Shown here piece after piece: positions 34,341-42,905 of a DNA stretch of 64,000 nt. The stretch covers positions 3,596,001 to 3,660,000 of the forward strand of contig NZ_CP108427.1 of the NCBI RefSeq assembly GCF_035982055.1, given 5' to 3'. Source of the stretch: Streptomyces sp. NBC_01288 (GTDB lineage: Bacteria > Actinomycetota > Actinomycetes > Streptomycetales > Streptomycetaceae). Both the position numbers and the translations under genes were made by a program. The notes beneath the pieces were generated by a model that had not been told where the DNA came from, searched no databases, and was given only the letters and a program-made list of their open reading frames with translations. The first letter of the stretch is position 1. Each line of letters starts with the position of its first letter.

Positions 34341-35434
34341 GCCGGGTCCTCCTTCTCGCCGCTCGCATTGACCGCATTGACACTCGGGTCAACTCTTGAC
34401 TGGCCGGAGTTCCCACCCGCCGTCGCCTTCTTGGCGCTCGCGTCCGCCTTCGCCTCGCGCTTGCGGCCCGTGCCGATGCGCAGGCGGGAGGCCGCGCGAG
34501 GGTCGAGGGCCGTGCGGATGCCGTCGCCGAGGACGGTCAGCGCCAGGACGGTGACGAAGAGGGCGCTGGCGGGCAGCAGCAGGTACTGCGGGGCGGCCTG
34601 GTACCAGACGTCGGCGGCGGTGAGCATCTGCCCCCAGGAGGGCGTCGGGGGCTTCACGCCGACGCCGAGGAAGGACAGCGCGGCTTCGGTAGTGATGTTG
34701 ATCGGTACGAGGAGTGCCGCGTAGGTGATGACGGGCGCGGCCAGCCCGGGCAGCAGTTCGCGGCGGGCGATGCGCCAGGTGCCCCAGCCGCTGAGCCGGG
34801 CGGCGGAGACGTAGTCGAGCTCCTTCAGGGTGAGCGTCTGGGCGCGCACGATCTTCGCGATGTTGCCCCAGGCGATGAGCCCGATGACGAGCGCGACGAG
34901 CAGGGGCCGCGGGAAGCTGCTGGGCACGATCGCGAGCAGTGCCAACGACATGATCATCAACGGCATCGCCACGATGATGTCGGTGATCCGGCTCAACAGT
35001 TGATCAACCCATCGGCTGCCGAGCGCGGCGGCGACACCGATCACGACCCCGATGGTGACCTGCACGACGGTCGCCCCCAGGGCGACGCCGAGCGAGACCC
35101 GGGCACCGTAGGCGAGCCGGGCGAACAGGTCGCGGCCTGTCTGTGGTTCGACGCCGAGCCAGTGGTCGCCGGTGATGCCCCCGAAGGAGCCGGTCGGCAC
35201 GCCCCCGCGCGCGGAGTCGATGAGCGAGGGGTGGTAGGTGAAGGGGTCCTGGCCCTCGATCGCGGTGAGCAGCGGCGCGGCGAGCGCGACCAGGACGAGC
35301 AGGGCGACGACGGCCGCCGCGACGAGGGCGGCGCGCTGCGCTCGCAGCCGCCGCCAGAACTGACGGGCCCCCGAGCCCGCCGGGACGGAGAGGTCCGTCC
35401 CGGCGGCCTGGGAGGCGACAAGTGCCTCGCTCAT
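34337..35434 (-). CDS. ABC transporter permease, DppC/OppC type
   Basis: The 365-residue partner permease has an N-terminal OppC_N segment (RRLRAQRAALVAAAVVALLV), the EAA loop VRAQTLTLKELDYVSAARLSG followed by GTWRIARRELLPGL, and FLGVGVKPPTPSWGQML, which is diagnostic of the DppC/OppC subunit. The C-terminus carries an extra hydrophilic tail of about 50 residues (TGRKREAKADASAKKATAGG region) that is unusual for the family. It overlaps the next gene by four bases. Confidence 0.92.
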   Translation of the reverse strand: MSEALVASQAAGTDLSVPAGSGARQFWRRLRAQRAALVAAAVVALLVLVALAAPLLTAIEGQDPFTYHPSLIDSARGGVPTGSFGGITGDHWLGVEPQTGRDLFARLAYGARVSLGVALGATVVQVTIGVVIGVAAALGSRWVDQLLSRITDIIVAMPLMIMSLALLAIVPSSFPRPLLVALVIGLIAWGNIAKIVRAQTLTLKELDYVSAARLSGWGTWRIARRELLPGLAAPVITYAALLVPINITTEAALSFLGVGVKPPTPSWGQMLTAADVWYQAAPQYLLLPASALFVTVLALTVLGDGIRTALDPRAASRLRIGTGRKREAKADASAKKATAGGNSGQSRVDPSVNAVNASGEKEDPA

Positions 35435-35438
35435 GGGG

Positions 35439-37157
35439 TTACTTGACCGCGACCTGGGAGATGTCCAGGACGCCGGTCCAGTCGCTGATCACGACGTTCC
35501 TGATGTCCTTGCCGACCAGTCGCTTGTAGACGGGGTGGAACAGCGGCACGGTCAGGGCCTGCTCGCCGATCTTCTTGTCCAGCGCGCCCCATCGCTTGGC
35601 GGCCTCGTCAAGATTCGTCAACTTGTTGATCGAATCAATCTCGGCATTGACCGACTTGTCATTGAGCAGGCCGGTGTTGAAGTTCGCGCCGTCCTCGACG
35701 ATCTGGCGGCCGTCGAAGATCGGGGCGAGGAAGGGACCGCCGGAGGGCCAGTCGGCACCCCAGTGGGCGAGGAAGAAGCCCGGCTCGGTCTTGACGCTGT
35801 GGATCTTGTCCTTGTAGTCGTTGATCTCCAGGCCCTGGAGCTTGACGGTGATGCCGGCCTTCTTGAGCGCGTCCTGGATCGCGGTCGCGATCTCGGGGCT
35901 GGTCTCGAAGTCCTTGTCGTTGGAGTGCGTCAGCGTGACGGTGATCCCCTTCGGGTAACCGGCCTCCTTGAGCAGCTCCTTGGCCTTCGCCGCGTTGCCG
36001 GACGCACCCGCCGGGAAGAGGTCGTAGGGGTCGTACCCGAAGGACTTCTGGTTCGGCAGGAAGGTGGTCGCGGCCTCGGCCAGCGACGAACCGCCCGCCG
36101 CGTTCACCACCGACGAACGGTCGATGGCGTACGAGATCGCCTGGCGCACCTTGACGTTGTTGAACGGCGCGACCTTGGGGTTGAACGCGATGTAGTTCGT
36201 GTAACCGAAGTGCCCGGTGCCGACGCGCGCGGCGAGTTCCTTGTCGCCGGTCACCTTGGCGAGTTCGGCGGGGCCGAGGTTGGTGTCCGTCGTGACGGCC
36301 GCGGCGTCCGTCCCCTGGGACGCGGACAACCGCTGGTTGATCACGGACGAGTCGAGCCCCGACTTCACGTCGATCTTGTCCGGGTAGGCCTTGCGCTCGG
36401 CGTCCGTCGCGGTGGACCAGTACTTGTTGCGCTCCAGGACGATCGTCTCACCGTCGTTCTGGTTGCTGACGACCTTGTACGGCCCCGACGAGATCGGGTG
36501 CTGCTCGTACTTCGTCCCCGTGTCCTTCGCCTTCGGGACGGGCGTGAACTGCGTCTGCGTGGCGAGATACGGGAACTCGCCCTCGGGCTTGTTCAGATGG
36601 AAGACGATGGTCCGGCTGTCAGGAGTCTCAATCGCGCTGAGCCCCTTCTTGTCCTTGTACGGCCCCTGGTAGTCGGCCGCGCCGACCAGCCAGTCCCTCA
36701 AGTAGGGCGCACCGCCGGAGAGTTCGGGGGCGAAGGAGCGCTCGATGCCGTACTTGATGTCGGCCGAGGTGATCGCGGTGCCGTCCTCGTACTTGAGGCC
36801 CTTCTTCAGGGTGTACGTCCACACGGTCGCGTCCTTGTTGGGGCGCCCGGTGTCGGTGGCGAGGTCCGGGACGACCTTGGCGCCGGCCGCGCCGTTCTCG
36901 CGGTTGCGCGTGGTAAGGGTGCGGAAGACGAGGGAGGGGACGTTGCCGCCGCCGGAGGTGTACAGGCGGGCCGGGTCGAAGTCCTCCTGGGGCTGCGCGT
37001 TCAGGACCGTGAGCGTGCCGCCCTTGTGGGGCGTGGAGTCGCCACCGGAGGCCTTGGCATCGTTGTCCTTCGGCCCGCAGGCGGCGGCGCCCGCTGCCAC
37101 GGCCAGGCTGACGGATGCCACGGCCACGCGCCGGGCTATGACGGACGGTTGACGCAT
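35439..37157 (-). CDS. Oligopeptide-type substrate-binding lipoprotein (SBP family 5)
   Basis: The 572-residue protein starts at ATG 37157. The signal peptide ends AAGAAACGPK, a permissive lipobox, so it is probably lipid-anchored. The family-5 signature region reads TYTLKKGLKYEDGTAITSAD with the preceding VPDLATDT, followed by YGIERSFAPELSGG. VRQAISYAIDRSSVV and GGPFLAPIFDGRQI are further landmarks. It captures peptides or related ligands for the two permeases and fused ATPase. It is preceded by a leader peptide and a terminator-like hairpin that probably control the operon. Ligand unknown. Confidence 0.92.
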   Translation of the reverse strand: MRQPSVIARRVAVASVSLAVAAGAAACGPKDNDAKASGGDSTPHKGGTLTVLNAQPQEDFDPARLYTSGGGNVPSLVFRTLTTRNRENGAAGAKVVPDLATDTGRPNKDATVWTYTLKKGLKYEDGTAITSADIKYGIERSFAPELSGGAPYLRDWLVGAADYQGPYKDKKGLSAIETPDSRTIVFHLNKPEGEFPYLATQTQFTPVPKAKDTGTKYEQHPISSGPYKVVSNQNDGETIVLERNKYWSTATDAERKAYPDKIDVKSGLDSSVINQRLSASQGTDAAAVTTDTNLGPAELAKVTGDKELAARVGTGHFGYTNYIAFNPKVAPFNNVKVRQAISYAIDRSSVVNAAGGSSLAEAATTFLPNQKSFGYDPYDLFPAGASGNAAKAKELLKEAGYPKGITVTLTHSNDKDFETSPEIATAIQDALKKAGITVKLQGLEINDYKDKIHSVKTEPGFFLAHWGADWPSGGPFLAPIFDGRQIVEDGANFNTGLLNDKSVNAEIDSINKLTNLDEAAKRWGALDKKIGEQALTVPLFHPVYKRLVGKDIRNVVISDWTGVLDISQVAVK

Positions 37158-37288
37158 CGGAATGACGACCTCTCGGGTGACTTTCGAGGATCCCGCTGGG
37201 GTTTCCAGGAGGTTTCTCGAATAGTGAGACTGATGGACGAGGAGTGAGACGGAAGTGAACAGCCGTCTGCCCAGGCGTCAGGTCGTCG

Positions 37289-37321
37289 AAAAAGCCCTGC
37301 CGAGATCACACGGGCAAGGGC
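37289..37321 (-). terminator. Attenuator-like terminator before the peptide transporter operon
   Basis: On the minus strand GCCCTTGCC pairs with GGCAGGGC (8 bp, one bulge), followed directly by TTTTT. It lies 40 bases past the leader-peptide stop and 130 bases before the binding-protein start, so it would end transcripts early unless disrupted. Confidence 0.7.
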
Positions 37322-37361
37322 GTGGTGATGCGGGTCGCGACACAGACGCCAGGGGCGGTGT

Positions 37362-37454
37362 TCAGCGACAGAGGATGTCGGCCACGCAGATCGGGGTCAC
37401 GCCGATGAGCGCCAGCTCGATGCCGGCGCGGTTCGGGACATGACTAGACCACAT
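37362..37454 (-). CDS. Putative 30-residue cysteine-containing leader peptide
   Basis: The minus-strand frame starts ATG TGG (MWSSHVPNRA) and ends GIELALIGVTPICVADILCR, with two Cys codons in the last eight residues (TGC and TGT) and a stop at 37362-37364. Streptomycetes have several conserved short leader peptides ending in Cys-Arg or similar, upstream of sulfur or peptide transport genes; this one has that look. The ATG lies about 8 bases past the -10 hexamer, so the message would be leaderless. A terminator hairpin follows. Ribosome stalling at Cys codons is inferred, not shown. Confidence 0.65.
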   Translation of the reverse strand: MWSSHVPNRAGIELALIGVTPICVADILCR

Positions 37455-37461
37455 GCGCAAA

Positions 37462-37490
37462 AATATGATGGAAGTTGCGGCTCGTGTCAA
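37462..37490 (-). promoter_or_regulatory. Promoter of the leader peptide and peptide transporter operon
   Basis: A perfect -35 TTGACA (37485-37490) is separated by 17 bases from the -10-like CATATT (37462-37467) on the minus strand. The predicted start is at or next to the ATG of the leader peptide at 37454. Confidence 0.7.
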
Positions 37491-37510
37491 TGTGACATAA
37501 GCGTCGCCGG

Positions 37511-39904
37511 TCAACTGCCCGGGTACGGCCAGGGGTTCGGCAGGCAGTGGATCCCGTCGTGATCGAGGAACTTGGTCTGCTGCTGCATGACGGGCGCCAA
37601 CTCGCCGTCCTTGTCGCAGGTGACGTGCCCGTAGCCGAGACGATGACCGACCTCATGATTGATCAACATCTGTCGATACGCGTACATCTTGTCCCCATAT
37701 GTTGATGACCCCTGCGCCCATCGATACGCATTGATCAACACACGTTCGGTGGCCGCCGAGTCGCACGACACGTTGTCCTCGGTGGTGTCGAGACCGGACT
37801 TGGCACACCACGTGGCGGTGGTACCAGGACTGGCGAGGGTGATCACGAAGTCCGGTTTGCCCGTGTAGATCCGCTCGAAGGTACGGGCACCGTTGTGGGC
37901 CCAACTCCGCTTGTCGTTCAGCGTCTTCTGCACGGCCTGCGCGAAGAGCGTCCCATCCAGCCCGAGCCCCTTCTCCACGTCGACGCGATACGTGTACTTG
38001 CGCCCCTTGCCGGGCGCCTTGTCGACACCGGGCACCGCGTCGAACTTGTCCGGCCCCTTGAGCTTCGCGCTGAGCGGGTACTTCTTGGCCATCTTCTGGG
38101 CGTACGTCAGCGCCACCAGGCGCGGCGTACCGGACGGGCTTGCCTGCGGCGAGGCCGCCTCTCGGGCATCCCGGGCCCGATCGGCGGCCGCCTGCGACCG
38201 CGCCCCGTCACTGTCACCGTCCTTGGCGACCTGCCCGGCCACGACGACGGCCAGCACGGTGGTGACGGCGGCGGCCGCGATACCGGTGTACGTCCGTCCC
38301 TTACGGCCTGTGCCCCGCGCGGACGAGGAGTCGAGGTCGGCAGGGGGCGCGTCGTCGGCGTCGCTCTCAGGGGTCCAGGTGGTGACGGAGCCGTACGGGT
38401 CGGAGGGGTGCGTCGCGACGCCGGTCCGGGGCGCGAAGACGTCGTCGTCGACGCCCGCGTCCGCCTCGAAGGCGTCGACGTAGTCCTGCCGGGGACTACG
38501 ACCGGCGGCGTGCCCGCCTCGCCGGGGACCGGCTTGAGGGGCCTGGCGCTGCCGGGGGATGGGGAGCCCCGGGCCCGAGGCTGAGGGCGTACCGGCGACG
38601 GGAGTTTGGGGCATGCCGGGAGTACCGGGCGCGCCGGACGAGTCTTGAGAAGCGCCGAGCGTCCCACGCGACCCGCCGGGTCCCACACCGCTCCGCCCTC
38701 TCAACTCACCCCAGGCGCCCCCGGATTCAGGCTGCTCGGGATGACCGGCACGCGCGCGTGAGGTGCCGTCCGGCGAGCGAGGGACACCGCGCGCGGGAGT
38801 GCCATCGGGCAGCCTCGGAAACCCATGGGCCGGAGTGCCATCGGCCAACCGGGCGGTGCCCTGCACAGAGGTGCCGTCCGGCGCACGCGGAACACCGCGA
38901 GCCGGTGTGCCATCCGGAAGCCTCGGAAACCCATGAGCCGGAGTGCCATCGGCCAACCGGGGAAACCCATGGGCCGGCGTCCCGTCCGCAAGCCGGGGAA
39001 CGCCCCGCCCAGGAGCGCCGTCAGCGGAACCCGGCGCCCCCTGCGCGGACCAGCCATCCGGCAGACGCGGAACCCCGCGCGCGGGAGTGCCATCGGGGAG
39101 ACGCGGCCCACCAGCCGCAGAACCACCCCCGAAGAAACGCGGCGACCCGTGAGCCGGGGTCCCATCAGGAAGGCGGGGTCCACCTTGAGCGGGCGGCTGG
39201 CCCTGGTAGCGCGGTACTCCGTGAGCAGGTGTCTCCTCCGAGGGACGCAGCCCACCCTGAGCAGGCGGCTGACCCTGGAAACGCGGCGCATCCTGCTCGG
39301 ACGGCGACCCCTGGTAGCGCGGTACTCCGCGAGCGGGTGTCCCTTCCGGGGGACGCGGCCCACCCTGAGCAGGCGGCTGGCCCTGGTAGCGCGGTACTCC
39401 GTGAGCAGGTGTCTCCTCCGAGGGACGCAGCCCACCCTGAGCAGGCGGCTGGCCCTGGAAACGCGGCACCCCATGAGCAGGAGTCCCACCCGCGAAACCC
39501 GGCACCCCCTGAGCGGGCGTCCCGCCCTGAGGACGCGGCCCCCGTTGACCAGCTTGAGCAGGCGCCGCCCCCTGGGCCCGCGGAACCCCGCGCGCGGGCG
39601 TGCCCTCGGCCATGCCCGGCCCCGGTACCCCGCGAGCCGGCGTCCCGTCCGGGAGGCTCGACGCCCCGTACTCCGGATTCCCGCTCCCAGAAGGTTGCTG
39701 TCGGCCAGATATCGACCCAGATCCGGACCCAGGACCAGGAGAACCAGCCCGGCCTCCCTGCTCCCTCTGCGACCCCCGAGCCCCCTGAGCATCCCGAGAA
39801 GCGTCCTGAGCGCCCGCGCCCGTCCCGTCCTTCCCCGCCCCAACGCTTCCTACATCCGCGGAGTCACCCTTCGCAGGGGACCTACGGCGACTATGGCGTC
39901 CCAC
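37511..39904 (-). CDS. Repeat-rich DUF3152 protein with metzincin-like zinc motif
   Basis: The 797-residue protein starts at 39904, 10 bases past the upstream hydrolase stop. Residues 1 to about 460 are low-complexity Gly/Pro/Arg repeats of the type GTPARGVPR and GTPAHGFPRLPDG. A linker, then one transmembrane helix (TYTGIAAAAVTTVLAVVVAG), leads to the DUF3152 domain of about 200 residues. It carries INHEVGHRLGYGHVTC, an HExxHxxGxxH zinc signature, and closes with DHDGIHCLPNPWPYPGS. This suggests an extracellular zinc protease anchored by the helix. Two Cys in CDSAATE and VTCDK could form disulfides. The function is unproven. Confidence 0.82.
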   Translation of the reverse strand: MGRHSRRRSPAKGDSADVGSVGAGKDGTGAGAQDASRDAQGARGSQREQGGRAGSPGPGSGSGSISGRQQPSGSGNPEYGASSLPDGTPARGVPGPGMAEGTPARGVPRAQGAAPAQAGQRGPRPQGGTPAQGVPGFAGGTPAHGVPRFQGQPPAQGGLRPSEETPAHGVPRYQGQPPAQGGPRPPEGTPARGVPRYQGSPSEQDAPRFQGQPPAQGGLRPSEETPAHGVPRYQGQPPAQGGPRLPDGTPAHGSPRFFGGGSAAGGPRLPDGTPARGVPRLPDGWSAQGAPGSADGAPGRGVPRLADGTPAHGFPRLADGTPAHGFPRLPDGTPARGVPRAPDGTSVQGTARLADGTPAHGFPRLPDGTPARGVPRSPDGTSRARAGHPEQPESGGAWGELRGRSGVGPGGSRGTLGASQDSSGAPGTPGMPQTPVAGTPSASGPGLPIPRQRQAPQAGPRRGGHAAGRSPRQDYVDAFEADAGVDDDVFAPRTGVATHPSDPYGSVTTWTPESDADDAPPADLDSSSARGTGRKGRTYTGIAAAAVTTVLAVVVAGQVAKDGDSDGARSQAAADRARDAREAASPQASPSGTPRLVALTYAQKMAKKYPLSAKLKGPDKFDAVPGVDKAPGKGRKYTYRVDVEKGLGLDGTLFAQAVQKTLNDKRSWAHNGARTFERIYTGKPDFVITLASPGTTATWCAKSGLDTTEDNVSCDSAATERVLINAYRWAQGSSTYGDKMYAYRQMLINHEVGHRLGYGHVTCDKDGELAPVMQQQTKFLDHDGIHCLPNPWPYPGS
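38755..39640 (-). repeat. Degenerate coding repeats in the DUF3152 N-terminal region
   Basis: The DNA encodes some 20 units of about 10-24 codons. The clearest duplication has a 180-base period: 39181-39290 aligns with 39361-39470, with an identical run of about 80 bases (39192-39271 versus 39372-39451). This implies recent expansion by slippage or unequal exchange. Confidence 0.8.
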
Positions 39905-39913
39905 GTCGCCCCC

Positions 39914-41098
39914 TCAACTCCCCGCGTTCGTATCGTCGTTGCCTTCGCCCCCGGCACCGGCACCGGACCCCGCTCCCGCTCCCGCGCCGCCGGCATCACT
40001 CACCGTACTCACCGAACCGCCGCCCCGGGACCCCCGCGCACCGCTCCCGCCACCTCGGCCGAAACCATCCGCTTCAACTGCACGACGTCCCCGCACGGGA
40101 CCGACTCCCGCCGACTCCCCCACCTCGCCGAACACTCCCGACTCCCCCACATCCGCGAGAAGTTCACGGAACGCCGCCGCCACCGACTCCGGGTACTCCA
40201 TCATCGCGACGTGCCCCGCGTCCGGCAGGGACAGCAGGCGCGAGTCCCGGAAGGTGCGGGCCGCGCGCTGGGCCATGCGGTAGCCGACCAGTTGGTCGCG
40301 GCCGCCGTAGACGAGGAGGGTGGGGGCCAGGACGCGTTCGGCCTGGCGCCAGAGGCCGTGTTGGCCGCCCAGGGTGTACGCGTTGACGATGCCCCGGGAG
40401 GAACGGGCCATCGCGTCCCAGAAGTACGGGAGTTGGAGGCGCCGCTCCAACTCCTCGACCGCGTACCGGAACGCCTCCGGGGTCACCGTGCCGGGATCGC
40501 CGTAGCAGAGGCCCAGGACGCCGCGGACGCGCTGTTCGGCCGTCCACTCCCTGCTGATGCGGGTGAACAGGGACGCGACCCCCGGGAGGCCCAGCAGCGC
40601 GGTCGGTACCGCCGAGCGCTGGACGCGGATCTCCGGCAGGGCCGGGGAGATCAGGGTGAGCGTGCGGACGAGGTCCGGGCGGACCGCGGCCACGCGCGTG
40701 GTGATCGCGCCGCCCAGCGAGTTGCCGAAGAGGTGCACCGGGCCGCGCCCGGCCGCGTCGAGGTAACGGATGACCGCGCGCGCGTGCCCGGTGACGGAGT
40801 AGTCGCCGTCGTCCGGTGGCGGGGAGTCGCCGAAGCCCGGCAGGTCCAGGGCCTCGCTGTCGACCAGGCCGTCGAGCTCGGCCATGAGCTGCGACCAGTT
40901 CTGCGAGGAACCGCCGAGCCCGTGGACGTACAGCGCGGGCGGCAGTCCTTCGCGCACCGCCGCTCTCGACCGCACCGTCAGGGTGATCCCCGGCAGGCCG
41001 ACCGACCTGAGCCGCTCCCCCTCGCCGACCCGGACGGGCGCCACCTTGGGGAGCACGCTGGTGGCGGCCGACACGGAAGGCAGCTCTGTCGAAGACAT
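39914..41098 (-). CDS. Alpha/beta hydrolase
   Basis: The 394-residue protein has a classic alpha/beta-hydrolase core: oxyanion segment LYVHGLGGSSQNW, nucleophile elbow FGNSLGGAITTR, acid LLVYGGRDQLVG and His SLPDAGHVAMME. The last 80 residues are Gly/Ala/Ser-rich (GGAGAGAGSGAGAGGEGND) and probably disordered, like the neighbouring DUF3152 protein, which lies 10 bases downstream in the same operon. The N-terminus is a long leader without a signal peptide. The substrate is unknown. Confidence 0.85.
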   Translation of the reverse strand: MSSTELPSVSAATSVLPKVAPVRVGEGERLRSVGLPGITLTVRSRAAVREGLPPALYVHGLGGSSQNWSQLMAELDGLVDSEALDLPGFGDSPPPDDGDYSVTGHARAVIRYLDAAGRGPVHLFGNSLGGAITTRVAAVRPDLVRTLTLISPALPEIRVQRSAVPTALLGLPGVASLFTRISREWTAEQRVRGVLGLCYGDPGTVTPEAFRYAVEELERRLQLPYFWDAMARSSRGIVNAYTLGGQHGLWRQAERVLAPTLLVYGGRDQLVGYRMAQRAARTFRDSRLLSLPDAGHVAMMEYPESVAAAFRELLADVGESGVFGEVGESAGVGPVRGRRAVEADGFGRGGGSGARGSRGGGSVSTVSDAGGAGAGAGSGAGAGGEGNDDTNAGS

Positions 41099-41299
41099 GC
41101 GGCAATGTTACGAGACGATCACGCAGTAGCTCGTGTGTTCGCCGTCACAAGCCCTGCCCCGGCCCCACGACAGTCCCCTGCGCCGGCCCTACGACAGCCC
41201 TAAGACGTCCGCCATGGCACCCCTGCCCGGTGTCTCCTAGGCTCGTAGACAGGGCACCCGTATCGACAAGCGCACGACGCACCAGGAAGGGAGCCCGCC

Positions 41300-41485
41300 A
41301 TGACCGTCGACCCCAGCGATCCGGAGACGTTCGAGGACGAGAGCGACACCCCGTTCGACGTGGAAGCCCCCGAGGACGACACCACCGACGAACAACCGGC
41401 CGACGTCGACCCGGGCAAGGCCAACGAGGCCGACGTCGCCGAACAGGCCCGCGTCGTCGCCCTCGACGAAGACGACTACCGGTGA
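41300..41485 (+). CDS. Small highly acidic protein
   Basis: The 61-residue protein starts at ATG 41300 with GGAAGGGAG upstream. Composition is extremely acidic (ETFEDESDTPFDVEAPEDDT, DEDDYR end) with almost no Lys or Arg. No fold is predicted, so it may be a disordered charged partner. I recall small acidic proteins of this kind as conserved in streptomycetes, but I do not know a function. It stands alone between divergent and parallel genes. Confidence 0.7.
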   Translation: MTVDPSDPETFEDESDTPFDVEAPEDDTTDEQPADVDPGKANEADVAEQARVVALDEDDYR

Positions 41486-41733
41486 CATCGACCGGCCCCT
41501 TCAGTAGGCAGACCAGTAGGCGGATCAGCAGGCGGACCGAGCCCCTTCAGTAAGAAGAAGCCACTTACCTCCGACCGCCCGCGACCTCTACATCCCCTTC
41601 TAGGGGCATTCGCGCCGCTTTCACCATCGTCCGGTACGTGAAATTCTGCGCTCGCACCGCGCACACCACGGTTACCGAAAAGTACGATGGCGGCGCGGCG
41701 CTCACCGCATGAGGACGACATTTGGGAGGCGGC

Positions 41734-42375
41734 GTGACAGCCATCGAGCAGACAGAGGCGGCGCGCCCGCGGGGCACCCGCCTGCCGCGCCGTGCCCGAC
41801 GGAACCAACTGCTGGGCGCCGCCCAGGAGGTCTTCGTCGCACAGGGCTACCACGCGGCCGCGATGGACGACATCGCCGAGCGCGCGGGCGTCAGCAAGCC
41901 GGTGCTCTACCAGCACTTCCCGGGCAAGCTCGACCTCTACCTCGCCCTCCTCGACCAGCACTGCGAGTCGCTGATCCAGTCGGTACGGACCGCGCTCGCG
42001 TCGACGTCGGACAACAAGCAGCGCGTCCGGGCGACCATGGACGCGTACTTCGCCTACGTCGAGGACGACGGCGGCGCCTTCCGGCTGGTCTTCGAATCGG
42101 ACCTGACGAACGAGCCCGCCGTGCGCGAGCGCGTCGACAAGGTGACGAACGAGTGCGCCGAGGCGATCTGCGAGGTCATCGCCGAGGACACCGGCCTCTC
42201 CCGGGACGAGTCGATGCTGCTGGCCTCGGGTCTGGGCGGTCTCGCCCAGGTCGTCGCCCGCTCCTGGCTGCACAGCGACCGCAGCGTCCCGCGCGACCAG
42301 GCGGTCCAGCTGCTGGCCTCGCTGGCGTGGCGCGGCATCGCCGGTTTCCCGCTGCACGGCAGCGAACACCACTGA
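41734..42375 (+). CDS. TetR-family transcriptional regulator
   Basis: The 213-residue protein starts at GTG 41734 with GGGAGG at 41724-41729 (short spacing). The N-terminal helix-turn-helix reads RRNQLLGAAQEVFVAQGY, AAMDDIAERAGVSKPVLYQH, then FPGKLDLYLALLD, which is typical TetR. The ligand-binding domain (residues 60-210) lacks obvious specificity. It is followed by DUF3107 in the same direction. Its own operator is probably in the 248-base gap upstream, where an AT-rich segment precedes the start. Confidence 0.92.
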   Translation: MTAIEQTEAARPRGTRLPRRARRNQLLGAAQEVFVAQGYHAAAMDDIAERAGVSKPVLYQHFPGKLDLYLALLDQHCESLIQSVRTALASTSDNKQRVRATMDAYFAYVEDDGGAFRLVFESDLTNEPAVRERVDKVTNECAEAICEVIAEDTGLSRDESMLLASGLGGLAQVVARSWLHSDRSVPRDQAVQLLASLAWRGIAGFPLHGSEHH

Positions 42376-42509
42376 CGGTCGTTTGTTCCCGTCGGCTGTT
42401 CGCTCTTGGCGTTCCGGCGCGGAACATCTACGTCCCCTCGCCGGGCTAATGTGTGCTGCGTACAGCGCGGAAGATCGCGCACTTTGCTGACCGTCGGAGG
42501 GACATAGCC

Positions 42510-42737
42510 GTGGAGGTCAAGATCGGCGTGCTGCACACGCCTCGCGAGATCGTTCTGGAGACCGGTCAGAGCGCCGAGGAGGTCGAGCAGGCCGTGGCCG
42601 AGGCGCTGACCGGGAAGGCTCCGCTGCTGAGCCTCGTGGACGAGCACGGCCGCAAGGTCCTCGTCCCCGCCGACCGGCTCGCGTATGTCGAGCTCGGCGA
42701 GGCGGCCCCGCGCAAGGTGGGCTTCGGCGCGCTGTAG
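42510..42737 (+). CDS. DUF3107 family protein
   Basis: The 75-residue protein starts at GTG 42510 behind GGAGGGA. The sequence VEVKIGVLHTPREIVLETG, then AEEVEQAVAEAL, then VLVPADRLAYVELG is typical of DUF3107, a small beta-rich actinobacterial domain of unknown role. It is followed by a strong terminator. Confidence 0.85.
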   Translation: MEVKIGVLHTPREIVLETGQSAEEVEQAVAEALTGKAPLLSLVDEHGRKVLVPADRLAYVELGEAAPRKVGFGAL

Positions 42738-42748
42738 TCGCGAACGCT

Positions 42749-42789
42749 CGAGGGGGCCCGGTGACCGCGGAGGTCACCGGGCCCCCTCG
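42749..42789 (+). terminator. Terminator after DUF3107
   Basis: An 18-bp perfect stem (42749-42766 with 42772-42789) closes a five-base loop, followed by CGTTTCC. Confidence 0.88.
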
Positions 42790-42905
42790 CGTTTCCACCA
42801 CAGATGGAGCACAAGTCACCCACAGGGGAGGATTGCATTCCGCAGGTCACGGGTATGACCGGCTACGACCGCACAACGACGACGGCCGTGGGAGGGACCC
42901 CCGTG

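Noticed and set aside
31726..34416. 896-codon frame that begins before the fused ABC ATPase
   Set aside because: The first 350 codons are out of frame with the permease and Arg/His-rich. The true ATPase start is the ATG at 33345, coupled to the permease stop.
37255..37443. 62-codon plus-strand frame opposite the leader peptide
   Set aside because: It is antisense to the leader-peptide region, has a poor ribosome site and no motif. The minus-strand peptide has a consensus promoter and a downstream attenuator.
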